DNA of 64,000 bases from Cricetomys ansorgei (lineage: Eukaryota; Chordata; Mammalia; Rodentia; Nesomyidae): NCBI GenBank assembly GCA_026225945.1, contig JAMJFZ010003163.1, positions 18,412,501-18,476,500 of the forward strand, written 5' to 3'. This document shows positions 37,181 through 49,589 of the stretch, one piece after another. How positions within the stretch are numbered: position 1 is the first letter of the stretch; each line of letters begins with the position of its first letter. The notes beneath the pieces were generated by a model, which was not told the origin of the DNA, searched no databases, and worked only from the letters and a program-made list of their open reading frames with translations. A program made the translations under genes and the position numbers.

Positions 37181-38004
37181 GGGCCATCGAGTGTGGAAGG
37201 ATGAGAGGCTGGTGAAGTCTGTGCGCTATGAGTATGGGCTGTGTTGTTCTTCCATGTGTTAAAATTAGCTCAACTCAAACAAGGGCAAGAGGAAAGGACC
37301 TAGTTCTAGCCAGACAATGCAAGGCTTCAGGCATGGCTGGATCCAGGAGGAGAAGCAAAATTAGCAAACAGATGGATTTGGACTCTCAGAAGAGCTGCAT
37401 TTGTCTCGCCAACACCAGTTAGCTGACTATAAGTGCGGATAGATGGTAGTGTAGCCACTTTCCCTTTGCTTCCCTCTGATGCGCCTATGCCACTGGCCTC
37501 TGATCGTGGGATAGGTAAGGTCTTACTTACACCGTCACCTTGTCATATTTAGTCTGAACCATTTGGGCAAATGTTCCTGATATCTAATAGCACAGCATCG
37601 TTTAGTTCTGTACTACGGACATCTTAGGCTTGATTCTTTCTACCGGGCTGTCTTGTGCATGAGTTAGGAGATATTTAGCAACTTCCTTAGCCCTGGATCC
37701 CAGGAGTTCCAGCCAGAGGAACTGTGACAACAAAAAAGCACCTCCAAATACAGCTAAAGATCCCTTGGGCGAACAAAATTGCCATGACAACAGACTTAAG
37801 GCTCAGGACATCCAGTGGGAAAGGTCTTCCTCCAGTGGGATGCCAGTGATGCCCTGAGCCCAGAGGCCAGAAGACAGAGAGAAACGAGTGGAGCTGTCCA
37901 CACACAGGACACTGACGGCCCAGGTACAGCACCCTGAAGCACAGGCACGTGGCACCAGAATGGAGGGCCATGCTGCACCTTCACCAAAACATGCCTGAGA
38001 CAGC
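37181..38004. other. Intergenic DNA, no gene seen
   Basis: No repeat or exon recognised. Confidence 0.4.
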
Positions 38005-38275
38005 AACTTAGAAGTCAGAAAGTCTATTTAGCTCACAGTTTGGGAGGCTCAAAGTCTAAGATTAGGCAGCCTTGTGTATTACTACTAGTAAGGGCAGACA
38101 TTGGTGACCATTGTCATCATAGAAACAATGTTCTAACACCTGAAACCAAAGGGAGGAGAGAGACCCAGTCTCACAATCCCCGCTCCAGATGCGCCCAGTC
38201 ACCTAAGGACCATGTCTTAATGGTCCCTCCCAACACTTGGACTTTTAGGGATCACTCAGCATCCAAGCCATATCG
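38005..38275 (-). mobile_element. MLT1/MST-like MaLR LTR fragment, minus strand
   Basis: TTTAGCTCACAGTTTGGGAG, GTCTAAGATTAGGCAGCC and CCCTCCCAACACTTGGAC are reversed MaLR wording. Confidence 0.55.
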
Positions 38276-38959
38276 GACAGACACTCATGTGGCCAGCCCC
38301 CGTGGTAGGCTTGGGACAGGGGCTGGGTGTGTGGTGAGAAGCTAAGCACAGGCATAGAAGCTTGGACCATAGTGAAGGGTGATCCCCTGCCACCCGCAGG
38401 GCTGCTTTCCAGAGTCGTGGCCCCTAGCAATGTCAGGTGCCTGCCACTGTCAGAAGCACATCACACCATAGCTCAGTTAAGAACACGTCCCAGGAGTCAG
38501 CACTAAGTATAGTGTCCTGGGGTACCGCTTTACAGTTTACCTGGTGCCATATGACAGGGTCAGGACCCAGTTCCAGTGCGCTGGGCCCTGAATCCACACA
38601 CTTGCAGCTCACTAACCTCTGCCAGAGGGCAGAGAAAGCCCCAGCACAGACCACAGCCTTTGCAGGGCTGTAGAGAGTACTTCGGGGAATAAGAAGTGGT
38701 CAAACACCTTTGAAGCTTTCTTCTTTTAAAAGTCAGTTTTGAAGTACAGAGTTTGCAGCAGCCCCCTGCTGTGCAGTGGTCACTGAGGTGTCCCCCTCCT
38801 CCGAGACCTGGTACCTGCTGCTCCGGCACTCAGCCTGGCCCTTGGTAACGGCTACCCCTCACATTCACCAATCACACACAAGGAAGCTGCATAAGTGAAC
38901 TCAGGAGGAAGGTGCTACTGGTTCTCTGTGAGGAGTTTGGCTAGCTAGATCCAAAGCCT
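38276..38959. other. Intergenic DNA, no gene seen
   Basis: No repeat or exon recognised. Confidence 0.4.
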
Positions 38960-39290
38960 AAAGCTCATTAAATTTTTTTCCTTCTAATTTTATAGATTTT
39001 ATTCCCAGTAGATATAATTATGCATATTTATGGGTCTGATGTATTGTTTTGACACATGCATACGTTGTATAATAATACATCCGGGAAATTAACATGTTTT
39101 GTACATATCTCCAGGGCGAAGAGTTCAGAATTCTCACTCCTAGCTATTTTGAGATATTCACTGTAATGCTGCTGCCCACAGTTGACTGGGGAACACCCTG
39201 GAATGTGCCTCTCCTACCTACTGTAATTGGCAGGGCTGGTCTCCCTTCCCCTCCCCTCCCAGCCTCAGATCCCTAATTCCACACAGCAGC
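38960..39290 (-). mobile_element. Ancient L1M 3' UTR fragment, minus strand
   Basis: TTTATGGGTCTGATGTATTG, GACACATGCATACGTTGTAT and TAGCTATTTTGAGATATTCA match the reversed L1MA/L1MB 3' UTR. Confidence 0.7.
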
Positions 39291-39344
39291 AGAGCCTAGG
39301 GTATTTACTCTCTGTGTTTAAATTATTTTGTTGATCAAATATTT

Positions 39345-39530
39345 TGAAGATGTATTTATTTTTATGGTATGTGTATGTGTATTCTGCCAACATGTGTATC
39401 GGTGTACCATGTTGCATGCAGTGCCCACAGAGGCCAGAAGAGGGTGTTTGATCCCCTAACTACAGATGTTGTGAGCCACCATGTGGGTGCTGGTCTTCTT
39501 GACCACTGAGTCATCTCTTCGGCTCCCTGT
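39345..39530 (-). mobile_element. B3 SINE, minus strand, internally deleted
   Basis: GATGTATTTATTTTTATGG, CAGAGGCCAGAAGAGGGTG, GTGAGCCACCATGTGGGTGC and GACCACTGAGTCATCTCTTC. About 45 bases are missing after GTGCTGG. Confidence 0.85.
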
Positions 39531-41089
39531 TGTTTAAATTCTCAAGCCTCCGACAGCTTTCTATGGAACTCCCCTTCCCGAGCCTCAGTCTCCTCATATG
39601 TAAGAGAGAAGAGCAATGTCCACTTTCCTGTGGAGCAGGGGGATCCCGGGCTTCACTGTTGGCATGCAGGACTTCTGTCTGTGACCAAAGCTCTTCAGTC
39701 CTCAGTTTCTCCAGCTGTAACGAGGGTATAAAGCCCCCTTTGCTGGTTGGGAATGAGTCCAGCAACTGGGGTAGAAGGTGGCAGAGCTCAAGAAACATCG
39801 AAGATCCTCAGGTCACACCCAAGCCATCCTCCTGGCCTGGATCCTTCTCTAGCCTCCTCTCCCCGGTACCCTATTATCTGGTCCCTGATGGAGAGAGGTG
39901 GGTTGTGTGACACCCACCTCCCATCCTCACCTGGTTTGAAAGCACCACACCAGGGCTCAAAACCCCAAGCCAAGTCCTGACAGGTGAGGCTCCAGACAGG
40001 AAGTGGCTGGTGTACAGTACACACCCCATACATGCAGCATGGAGTCCCTCAGTCTTTTTCTATTTGAATTATAGTCACGGTAAATATAATGAAATCTCCC
40101 AAGCAACCTGCCCCACACAGAGCAGTACTGGCTCAGCATGGCCAGCCCTAAATACCTCCATTTGACCAAGAAGCCCAGCATCTGGGATTGGCCTCCTCCA
40201 TTCATCTCCAGGATCTGTGAATGGACAGCTGAACAAGCTCTTGCCCCAAAGCTGCTCCTGTTGCCCCCCGCCCACCAGCTCTAGCTTGGATTTGAGAACT
40301 GGCTGGCACAGAAAGTGGGGGAGGTCAATGCCTGAACTTGCCTGATATTGTTTCTGTGTGCCCCCCACATTGGGATCTACTCTAGTTTTCCCAGAGTCAT
40401 CACTCAGTACCTTCCATGTGTTCCAGTTCCAGTGACTCCCACTGTCAGCCACCACAGGCTTGTGTTGTCATGTTATATCCATGTCTGACACTTATGAATT
40501 GTCTGCTGTTCCCTGGCTCAGTCTTAAGCATGTTATCCAGATATCTCATTGATTGCTCACAGTCAGAACTACTGCTCATTGTATCTTACAGAAAACAGAC
40601 CCAAGACATCAAGAAACCTGCACGAAGGCTCCAAGCTAGTATATAGGTCTCCCTTCCAGGAATAGCACCCTAAGTCACAGCACAATCCTGGAGCCTGGGC
40701 TCCTGCAACTTTGTAAGCCCTCCCAATACCGCTACAATGACATCAGACTAACACAAATGTCATTTTACAGACAAGGAGACAGGTCCGTGAGGCCTAGCCT
40801 CCCTGTGTTAGTAGATCAGGAAAACAGAAAAGAGAATGGACGGCCATTGTGAGCTTGCTTAGTGTCTTACCAGCCTACAGGCCTCCTCTGTGCAGGGTCT
40901 CCCTCTCCTGTTGAGTCTGGAAATGCATGAAGAGTTGTGAGGCCTTTCCTCACTCTATCCCAAGGTCCATTCCACTCCTCCCAATGTCTGGGTGTGTCTG
41001 GGCTTCAGTAGCATCAAGAGGAGGAAAAGCCACCAACGCAGTGAGTCCTGGGATGTTCGGAGGGTCAACCCATTCTTGGCACAAGAATA
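39531..41089. other. Intergenic DNA, no gene seen
   Basis: Two MIR-like words (CCTCAGTCTCCTCATATGTA at 39582 and CTCAGTTTCTCCAGCTGTAA at 39701) may be worn MIRs. No exon recognised. Confidence 0.4.
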
Positions 41090-43035
41090 AAAGGAGATTG
41101 AGCTCAGAGTCAGACAGATATGAGCCCAGCTTCACCACCCAGAATCCAATACAGAGATAGAACCATCCAAGAGGACTCAAGAAGAAAAGAAGATGGAAAA
41201 ACACAGAACTCAACTAAGAAATCCTAAAAGAAAGCCATACAAGAAAGATGAATTGAGCAGAAGATAAAATATCAGGACTTGGAGATAAATTGGAGGATAT
41301 ATAGACCAAATAAGCAAGGGATATGGAAAACATTTTAAAACACAGGAGAAGGAACATACAGGAAACGTAGAAACCATGACAAACCCACACTTTTGAATTA
41401 CAGGCGTAGATGAGGGAAAAGAAACCCAAGTCAGGCATAGACTAGATCTTCAGTAAGATCCTGGAGGAATGCTTCTCCAGACTAAGGAAGGGCGTGCCAT
41501 GAAGATACAAGAAGCACACAGAGCACCAAATAGACAAGGCCAGAAAAGGAAATCCCCATGACATACCATCTTTAAAACGCTAAGTGGACACAACAAAGGA
41601 AGTGTGCTCGAAGCTGCAAGAGGAGAAAACACACAAGCCACACACAAAAGAAAACCCATCAGAATAACAACAGAGGTCTCAGTGGAAACTCTGAAAGCCA
41701 GAAGAGCCTGGAACAATGCATTCCAAATCTTAAAAGACTGTGATGGCCAGCCTTGACTAATATATCCAGCAAAAACTACCCACCATTATCGAAAGAGAAA
41801 GATGTCCACAACATAAACAGTCTAAAGATGTTATATTTAATAAACCAAACCTAAAGAAAATACAGGACGCAATATTCTGGGCTGAAGGAAAAAAAAGCAT
41901 AGCGGAAAGGCTGTGGAAAAAAAAAACAACTTCAAAGCTGTAATTATTAAAGCACAGACAGAATATGACCGAGAACACAAACAACACCAAAAATGAACAA
42001 CACAATGGCCACAGTTAACACACACATTCCAAGAAGAACCTTACATATCAGTGGCCTCAATTCTCCAATCAAAAGACACAAGCTGACTGAAACAAAATCC
42101 ATCTGTTGCCTGTTGTGGAGGGTTTATTTTTAGTTATGTATAAAATAATTGTTTTGTGCACTGTTGGGTGAGGGGCTACATAGGCCTTGGCTTTTTGTAT
42201 TGTCTGCAGGTGTTGGATTTCTGTGGAGGATGTTTGATTGCTAATGATCTGCATGTGCTATCAGTAGAACACCTGAGGGGCTCTGGATCAATAAAAACAC
42301 CTGAGCTCGGATGCCCAGGGTTCCATTGCTGAGTATGGTGTTGGCCATGATGGTGGTTCCCTCTCTTGATGTCTGGCAAAATTTGCACCTATGAAAACAC
42401 CTCCTTGTCCTGTTTGCTGAGCTGCCACAGTAGGTGTACAACTACAGTTGTCTACAAGAAAAACATCTTAGCTTTAAGATTAGCGCTGCTTAGAATAAAG
42501 GGGTGAACAAAAGTACATTGTGAAAGAGAGGGCGGAAAGATTGTAAGAACCAAAGGATCAGAGAGTTTGTTATGAGACTGTGCCTTCTAGTAAAGTCAGA
42601 AGCTACGCTCATAAAGTCTCACCAACATGACTGCCTAAACATGAGCTGAACAAGGACAACAATAGACATGCCTATGTGGATGAGGGAAAAACCAGGAGAC
42701 CTCACCTTTACACATAGAACTATAGGAACTAAGGAATGGTCGGAGTGGGAACAATAGTCTTCTGAGAGAAGAGCACACCAATTGGTTATCCAGTACCAAA
42801 TGGTCAGCCCTGAAATCACACATGCAGGTAGCATTATACAGATTGAGCAGGTGACATTTAGGAATATATACGTATAAACATATGTGCATGTAACAACAAT
42901 TAGTGGGAAAAAAATAAATTTGAAAGAGAGCAAGGAAGAGCCTATGGGAAGATTTGGAGGAAGGAAAGAGAAAGGGCAGATGATGTAATTACATTTTAAT
43001 CTCAAAAGTAAAAGAAATAATTTTAAGGAGAAAAA
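41090..43035 (+). mobile_element. Rodent L1 with most of ORF2 deleted, interrupted by an LTR
   Basis: From 41090 the sequence follows the C-terminal half of L1 ORF1, the inter-ORF spacer and the first codons of ORF2 (to 42110, resuming at 42453-42515). It then jumps to the rodent L1 3' UTR (about 42520-43020) and an A-rich tail. Thus almost all of ORF2, including endonuclease and reverse transcriptase, is missing. Frame breaks are common and no L1 protein could be made. An ERVK-like LTR (42111-42446) sits in the ORF2 start. Confidence 0.8.
42111..42446 (+). mobile_element. ERVK-like solo LTR (copy 1) inside L1 ORF2
   Basis: This 336-base element starts TGTTGTGGAGG, ends ACAACTACA and is flanked by GTTGCC (42105-42110) and GTTGTC (42447-42452), a 6-base target duplication with one later change. 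Removing it restores the expected L1 wording CATCTGTTGTCTACAAG. It matches the LTR at 53861-54198 over its whole length in the same orientation. Confidence 0.8.
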
Positions 43036-44394
43036 CAGTCCCACATCTGTCTTCAATCAGATTAGTGATAAGGTGGTCCTAAGAGATTGGAGCTGGGCAG
43101 TGATGGGCCGGTGGCGGACAGACTGCTTAATCACACATACATCTTGTTCTCTTTAAGCCTAAACCTTATATCAATACCTGAAAGACTGAACTTGGGGGCT
43201 ACAGGACCCCTTTATATAAACCCTGTTTCTCAGACTTCTCTCTCCTGGAATCCACAGAGCTGGGACAGGAGGCCCAGGCCCTAGGGTATTTATGCTCCCT
43301 CCCCTCCCTGTGTCAGATTCTTGTCCTTTGGCCTGGCACGCCTCCTGCTGGGGAGTATGGCTGAGGGAGGCTGAGCATAGCCACAGGAGTTACCATCAGT
43401 GTTTCTTTTTAATTTTGCCCTCTACCAGGTTTATGTAAAAATCCTGATTTCTGGCTTCATTTGTAAAACTGAAAGATCGAACCAAGCCTACTGTTCCACA
43501 AAGCCATGACCACCCCTGCTGGGTGACAGCTGTCCTAGGAGGAATTTGGGATGCCTGCTGTCCCCACCCACCAAGTTCCCCTATATAGGTTACTTGTCTT
43601 GCACTTGGATTTGAGACTCTGATCGGGTACACTAGATCAAACAGGAAATGCCTCTGGGACACATGTACAGGGACAGGCCTTGTCATTTTTTTATGGCACT
43701 CCTGGGTTTCACATGTCTTTTGGACAAGTCTAGGGGCTCTTGGGCCCTTGATCTCCTCCCATCTGTGGAATGAGGGCAAGCCCTGGTGTCCTCCAAGGGC
43801 ATTCACAGCTCTGACTCTGTGCGCCTCAAGGCCTGTCCTGTGACCTTGGCTCTGCTGGGGTCTGGATGGCTCAGTAGTAGTCTGGGCCTCTGCAGTAGTG
43901 TCAGGAAAGAAAAGGGAGCACACAGGTTGAAGCCACGTGCTCAAGGGTTCCTTTATGCGGAAGGTTCCAAAGAGCTTCCTCTCTTTGCTGACCTCTCTTC
44001 AAACTGAGAAAGGAGCTAGACTGGAGACGGGCCAGGAACAGGATCCCACGTCGCTTTGATGTTTAATCAAAGCCTTAACAAACATCAAACTGATGCTCTG
44101 CCTTGCGGATGCTGTTCCCTTGAGGAGCTGTCAGTGCTGGAGGGGGGGACACCCATTGTTCCGACTCTTTTCTTACTCCCATAACCTCCATTCCAGCCCT
44201 CACTGCAGCCCCGGGTCCCAGTCTGCACTTGGACTTCAGTTCTGTCCGGCAGCATTGCTAGGCTTGCTGCCCTGTGTCGGTGTGGGTTTCCTAACTCAGT
44301 CGCTGCCCACCTGCCCTTAGTTCTGCTCATACCGTTAGTGGTGCCCGGCCCACAAAGAATTCGAGAACTCCTCATTGGACGAATGAATGAGCCT
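43036..44394. other. Intergenic DNA, no gene seen
   Basis: The 182-codon minus-strand frame at 43396-43944 is not recognised and lacks exon signals. Confidence 0.4.
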
Positions 44395-44540
44395 GGGATG
44401 GTCTGAATGTTCCTTCCCAACCTCACGTTGAGACTGACTTGCCACCGCAGCAGTTTTAGGAGCCCAGGCCTTTGAAAGATGGTGAGGTCTAAAGAGCTCT
44501 GTCCTCCGGAATGGTCAGTGCTGTCGCTGGGTCGGTGGGT
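44395..44540 (+). mobile_element. Worn MLT1/MST-like LTR fragment
   Basis: GGATGGTCTGAATGTTCC and CCCAACCTCACGTTGAGAC resemble the 5' start of MaLR LTRs; weak. Confidence 0.4.
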
Positions 44541-46299
44541 CAGTTGTCGCCAACAGGTCTGTTACATATTCAGCCACCACTCGCCTCTCTCTCTTATATG
44601 CACGTTCCTTTGTGCTGTGATGGGCAGCACAAAGCCAAGCCTGCTGCTGGCCCTTAATCTTAGTCTTCCAAGACCATCTTCTCTTCTTCCTCATCCAGAT
44701 GACAAGAGAGATGATACCCGGTGTTTATAGCAACAGTTCTGGTGCCCCCAGCTCAGACCTCCAGAAACAGAAACCACTGGCCTCTCATGACACAGGTTTG
44801 TAAAGAAATATCTTGGAGGAGGGTGCCTGAGATTGCTCCGGGGCATCTACAATCACTTCTTGGCATTCAAGCCTCTTCATCATGGCCTCCCATAGGTTCC
44901 TGCATCATGGGAGCAGGCCATGTGCCTGTCTGCCTCTGCCCACTCCATCACAGTGACATTAGACTGACAGCTGCCCCAAGGAAGACCAGACTTCACCCAA
45001 ACGGAATGGGAGTCTGATTTTGGTTTGTTGTTATTGTTTGGTTGGTTGGTTTTGTTTTTTGCTGGAAATTTGAAAGGGAAAAAGACAAGTCTTGGAGTTT
45101 GAGCTGAACTTTCATAAGAAGAAGGTGTTGAAGGGACACTGAGTATCAGGCAGCCAGAATCAAAGGAAAGGAGGCAGGCAAGGGACAGACTGAGAGGGAC
45201 ATGGAACCCCCTACTTGACCCTGTTGATTTCCCAGAGATTCAGACCTGAGGCTTGGGTCCTGGCATCCTCAGTACCTGTCTAGTGCTGGTTCTTGGCACG
45301 GCTTCCCAGACAGTCCACTTAGCATCTTCCTTAGCGGCTGGGGAACTTCCTCTTCCTAGCCCACCAGGAACAGCCTAGCCTCTCCATGCAGTCTTTCTTA
45401 AGCTAGTCTGTGCTCTTCCGCTCAGAATGCTTTGATTGACAGGAGTCTCGAAACAGTGACCCAGCTCTACCTATTCATCGACTCTCCTGCCTTCTTTTGC
45501 TCCAAGTCTCATTTAGGTAATTCATTCGTTCGTTCCTGGATTTCTCACTAACTTTCTGTTATTCCAAATTATGACTGTCAGGCATCAGCTGTGTTCCAGG
45601 TAGGCCCGATGCTTGACATGGCAAAGATGTGGAGAGGAACCAGGTGGAGTTTGAATTTTGGAAATGAGAAAGAATTAAAAATTAAGCAAAGGCAGGATGG
45701 CATTGCAAATCTTGGAAAAGCGCGTGCGTGGGATGGAAAGCACCTTGGCAGCTAAGGGACCAGCATCAGAGAGTGCCTCAGCCCTTGGAGAAGTAGCTGG
45801 TTGTAGATTAACTTCAAGCACTTGAAGCACACCCTCAGCCCAGGAATGTCGTCCCCACCCAGCCACCTTCCCAGCCCCAGCCCCAGTCCTGAGACACCCC
45901 CACCTCTTCTTCTCACTGGGTTAACCAACTGGATTTCTGTTCCCCTTCTGACAAGTGTCCCCAACATGTTCTGCTTCACCTCCAGGGTAATGTCCTTTGA
46001 GGAAGCCAGCATACTTATGCTTCTAAAGTGATTTGTTTGCACAGAATTCAGAGGAAAAGTAAGTCATCCATCTTCAAGGGCTGAGAGAGGAAAGTAAGAG
46101 CTCAAAACCTTTGACTGGGTCCAAAGATAAACTCGCAACTGACTGTGGGTGGAGGAAGAGGGAGAGAAATGGGAAGCAATTCCTCCCTTTTTGGAAAAGT
46201 GAGTCCTGAAGCTTTTACCATGTGACCCATTCTGAAGAGAATTTCCTTTGTTGTTGTTTTTGTTTGCTTGTTTGTTATTATTTTGGTATAGGCTTTTTT
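44541..46299. other. Intergenic DNA, no gene seen
   Basis: Includes a T/G-rich stretch at 45018-45060. No exon recognised. Confidence 0.4.
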
Positions 46300-46440
46300 T
46301 TAATGTAGGCTGATCAGATACAGGGTCTGATATAGGCTGGGTTGGTAGTGTTCTCAGTTTCACTATGTAAGGAAGACTGGCCTTGAACGTCTGATCTCCT
46401 GTCTTCACTTTCTAAGACCTGGGATAAGCATGCGCTACCT
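46300..46440 (-). mobile_element. Diverged B1-like SINE, minus strand
   Basis: ATACAGGGTCTGATATAGGC, AGACTGGCCTTGAACGTCTG and CTGGGATAAGCATGCGCTAC occur in reversed B1 order. Confidence 0.6.
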
Positions 46441-46517
46441 TAAATTTTCTAAACATAGCTCGGCCCCAACAACTACAGGAATAAGAATACGAACTTTTAT
46501 GCGTGCTCTTGTTCTTA

Positions 46518-46680
46518 AGGTTTTTTGTTTGCTTGTTTGGTTGATTGGTTGGTTTGGGTTGGGTTTTTTTGTTTTGGTTGTTGTTTTGTTTTTTGTTTTG
46601 TTTTGTTATGTTGGGTTTTTGGGGTTTTAGTGTTTGTTTGTTTGCTTGTTTGTTTGTTTGTTTGTTTGTTTACTTATTTA
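46518..46680 (+). repeat. (TTTG)n / (GGTTT)n low-complexity tract
   Basis: T/G-only words, most regular at 46630-46672 (TTTG units). Open frames here are artefacts. Confidence 0.9.
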
Positions 46681-46819
46681 TTTTGGTGTGGGGTTGTACC
46701 ATTCCTTGATAGGTATTTGAGAAACCTGGGGCCTTAGCCCTTATTTTAATTGTGACCAGGCACTAAAATATTGAAATATACATAAAGGGAAACTTTCTCA
46801 AACTTTTCTTCAGCTTAGG

Positions 46820-47165
46820 AGCTATCGGCGGTTGACCTGCTGGGGAAGGAAGAAGCACGCCTCTCTGGGGAGGCGGCCCTGGCAGATTGCCCATGCTCCA
46901 GTGGGCGGCTCCACACCCCTGCACATGTGGACAGCATTAATTGAAGTAGTGGATTATTTAAAATAGCAGAAGAAAGAGAAGGAAGAAATGGAGGAGGGAG
47001 GAGGAGGGAAAGGAAGAAGAGGTCATGAGGTTGGGAGGGGAAGGTGTTGAAGAGAAATCAAAGACGTCAGAGGGGGCAATGGGAGTGGATATTGTCACTT
47101 TTCATTGTATGAAATTCCCAATGGATTTTTTTATTCTTTCTTTGCCTCAAAAATAAAACAAAACA
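46820..47165 (+). mobile_element. Rodent L1 3' end fragment
   Basis: The stretch GCAGATTGCCCATGCTCCAG, then GGACAGCATTAATTGAAGTA, a purine-rich GGAGGA part (46970-47050) and an A-rich tail (47148-47170) match the end of Lx-type rodent L1 3' UTRs. Confidence 0.65.
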
Positions 47166-48439
47166 AAAAATTCTTCCATTTAAATTTTAAAGTGCATGTA
47201 CACAAATGGGTTGTTTGTGCAGATTTCATTTCCTGATGGCAAAGAGGAAATCGCAACAGACACTGAGGCCACCAGCAAAGAATGCAGCCTATGCCTAGGC
47301 AGAGGAAAAGCAGCCACTCCTCCCTGGAAGCTGCTATGAGACTGTATAAAATGGCCCCAAAGAAGCATGACACTGAGGCGGCATCTATGCTTGAAAACCA
47401 TAGAAATTCGGGCGACAGTGCTGAGTCTCTGAGGTATTCTAACTCAGGCTACCTGTGCCTCTCCCAGCCCGGTCTCATGCTGAGCAGGCACTGCCGACCC
47501 TAGCTTCTGATGTCCTGAAGCTTTGGGCAACAGGCACTCTTGGCAGCCTTGCTGGGCGTAAGTGAAATGCTGGTAAGCCAAGAGCTCTGATGGCCTGGTA
47601 TTTTAGCCATGGGTTGCTGGGCCACATTCTTTGCTGCCTCCACTGGACACATACACAGAAAAACCTAGGTAGGCTCCATCTAGCCACTCTCTTGCCAACC
47701 CTCAGCTTACGCATCAACGCAAAGATGAAAAAGAGCCCAGCAGAAAGAGACAGAGAACACAATGAAAAGCCCGGGCCTTGAATGCACTACTGCAGCAGGC
47801 TGCTTTCAAAATGGCTCCCATGGTACTTGTCTCCTTGTATCAGGACCCTGTGCCACTCCTTCTGTCTGGAAGCAGCTGACAGAGGGATTGGTTTCTTCTC
47901 ATAAACAGAATATGGCATGAATGACAGATGTCACGTCCAAAGCAAGGGTCCAAGTTTCTGGCTTCTGCTTAGACCTCCCCCCCACACACATAGACCCTCA
48001 GCAGAAGGCGATGGCTTTGGCCTGGAGTGTGTGATCAGGCCCCGTCAGTCAGTCACGCAGAGACAGTGGGAACTACTGCACCTGTGTGTGAAAAGCAAGA
48101 TTATAAAATGTTAAATCAGAAACTTTAGCAGGTTCAATTTGAGGCAGAGAATTCTCAGCCTCTCTCCAGGCAGGGACTGTATGAGTCCCAGTCCAGGTAG
48201 TTTCTGAAGCAAAGAAGCAAATGGGTAAACAGGCAGCCGCAGTCGACATGGGCAGAGATCAGGACCTATCAAGACATAAGCTGAAGAAGTCTCCTGCAGG
48301 AACGCCTTGCTGTATGTATACTTCACAGAGTTGCCCAACCGAGGTATTTAGGGTGCACAATGTGTACTTGCTAATATATTGTGACAATATTTTAATATCC
48401 AGCTTTCAACAACAACAAAAAACCCTTATAGGGTATACA
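47166..48439. other. Intergenic DNA, no gene seen
   Basis: No repeat or exon recognised with confidence. Confidence 0.4.
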
Positions 48440-48545
48440 CTGGGTGTTGTCAGGCACACCTGGAACTTCTGCATTGTGGAGGCTGAGACAGAAGGATCTT
48501 AAATTTGAGGCCGTCTTGGGCTACATAGTGAAGCCCTCTGTAGCA
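48440..48545 (+). mobile_element. Diverged B1-like SINE
   Basis: TGGAGGCTGAGACAGAAGGA and TTTGAGGCCGTCTTGGGC, then CTACATAGTG, follow B1 order. Confidence 0.6.
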
Positions 48546-48698
48546 ATATGTTACAATCTTTTACCCTCTATTTAGGGAAGGAGAATTTTCACTGTTTTTA
48601 CAAACAGCCTTGATATAGAATGAGGGGATGGTAGAAATCTTCACAGCCTCTTTTAGGCTGTCCTAAGCTTGAAGAGGACTAGCTGACAGTGAGTCAGA

Positions 48699-48941
48699 CT
48701 AGCGTCTCAGCTCACGGTCTGTAAACTCAATCCCTCCAGCCTCTGTTCTTTTAGGAATTATCGCACTGACTAATGACAGCAACCCAACCAACGCAACGCC
48801 CACCCCAACTATCAGGTCTACAAACTTTTTATACCCTAAGCCAAAAGTTCCCATAAACCCACGCAGCACCCAATCCCAAAAACAAGCTACAGGTGCCAGA
48901 ATGACTGCACCAACCAAATCATAGCCACCTGCATCAAGCAT
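48699..48941 (-). CDS. Unexplained 80-codon ORF with a membrane-like segment (doubtful)
   Basis: The ORF runs from ATG to TAG and stays open eight codons further upstream. The peptide has a Trp/Phe-rich stretch (about residues 18-36, CFWDWVLRGFMGTFGLGYKK) followed by a 20-residue hydrophobic segment, then a charged tail. That order resembles the membrane-proximal and transmembrane part of viral envelope-like proteins, but the same look can arise by chance from G/T-rich DNA. No splice sites, promoter or relatives were recognised, and flanking DNA is a worn SINE on one side and L1M on the other. Best treated as a hypothetical or chance ORF, possibly a relic of an unrecognised retroelement. Confidence 0.15.
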   Translation of the reverse strand: MLDAGGYDLVGAVILAPVACFWDWVLRGFMGTFGLGYKKFVDLIVGVGVALVGLLSLVSAIIPKRTEAGGIEFTDRELRR

Positions 48942-49029
48942 TCCAAATCCAACTCGTAAACAGCTCTACCACAGCTGGGGTGGGCAGATCTAATCCAAAT
49001 GTCATTTTGTGTTTTTAAAAAAACCAAAA

Positions 49030-49560
49030 TAGCAAAAACATCTTCCAAGTGTTCCACTACAACCTTCTCTAAATAAAGAAATATTCACTGCATACGAAAG
49101 AGCATGTACATGGGACATGTATTCAGGGGACTATTGCAAGGGGAAATTGTCCTTGAGTGTTCCCAAATGTGATTAGCAAGGACTACATTCAAAGAACTAG
49201 AGGAGATTAAGTTTTAAATTTTAATTAAAATTGTATCAATAGTGAAGCAGTGAACAACTAAAATAAGGAGATAGAAGTTATGAAAATAAAAGGAAATTCT
49301 GGAATTGAAAGGTGTTATTGAAATAAAGCCTTTACTAGAAAGACTATGAAGCAGATTCTGCATAGCAGAGGAAAGCACGAGTGAGCCTGAAGATAGAGTG
49401 TTTTATAACTTGTTTGAAAGAAGGAGATTAAAAACACAATTCAAGAAAAATTAGGAGCCTTAGTAAGCAATGAGACAGTATCAAGTAGTCCAAAGCATGA
49501 TGGGAATCCCAGACAAAAGGAGTGCAAAAAAAAAAAAGGTACAGAAAAATGTTGGAGACT
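49030..49560 (+). mobile_element. Ancient L1 (L1M-type) ORF1 region fragment
   Basis: A-rich wording such as GGAAATTCTGGAATTGAAAG and GAAGATAGAGTG follows the coiled-coil part of ancient mammalian L1 ORF1. All frames are broken. Confidence 0.5.
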
Positions 49561-49589
49561 AGTAATGGTCCAAAGATCTGATGAAGAAA

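Noticed and set aside
42619..43056. 145-codon minus-strand ORF
   Set aside because: Antisense of the L1 3' UTR.
43396..43944. 182-codon minus-strand ORF
   Set aside because: No recognised family, no exon signals, and composition like its surroundings.
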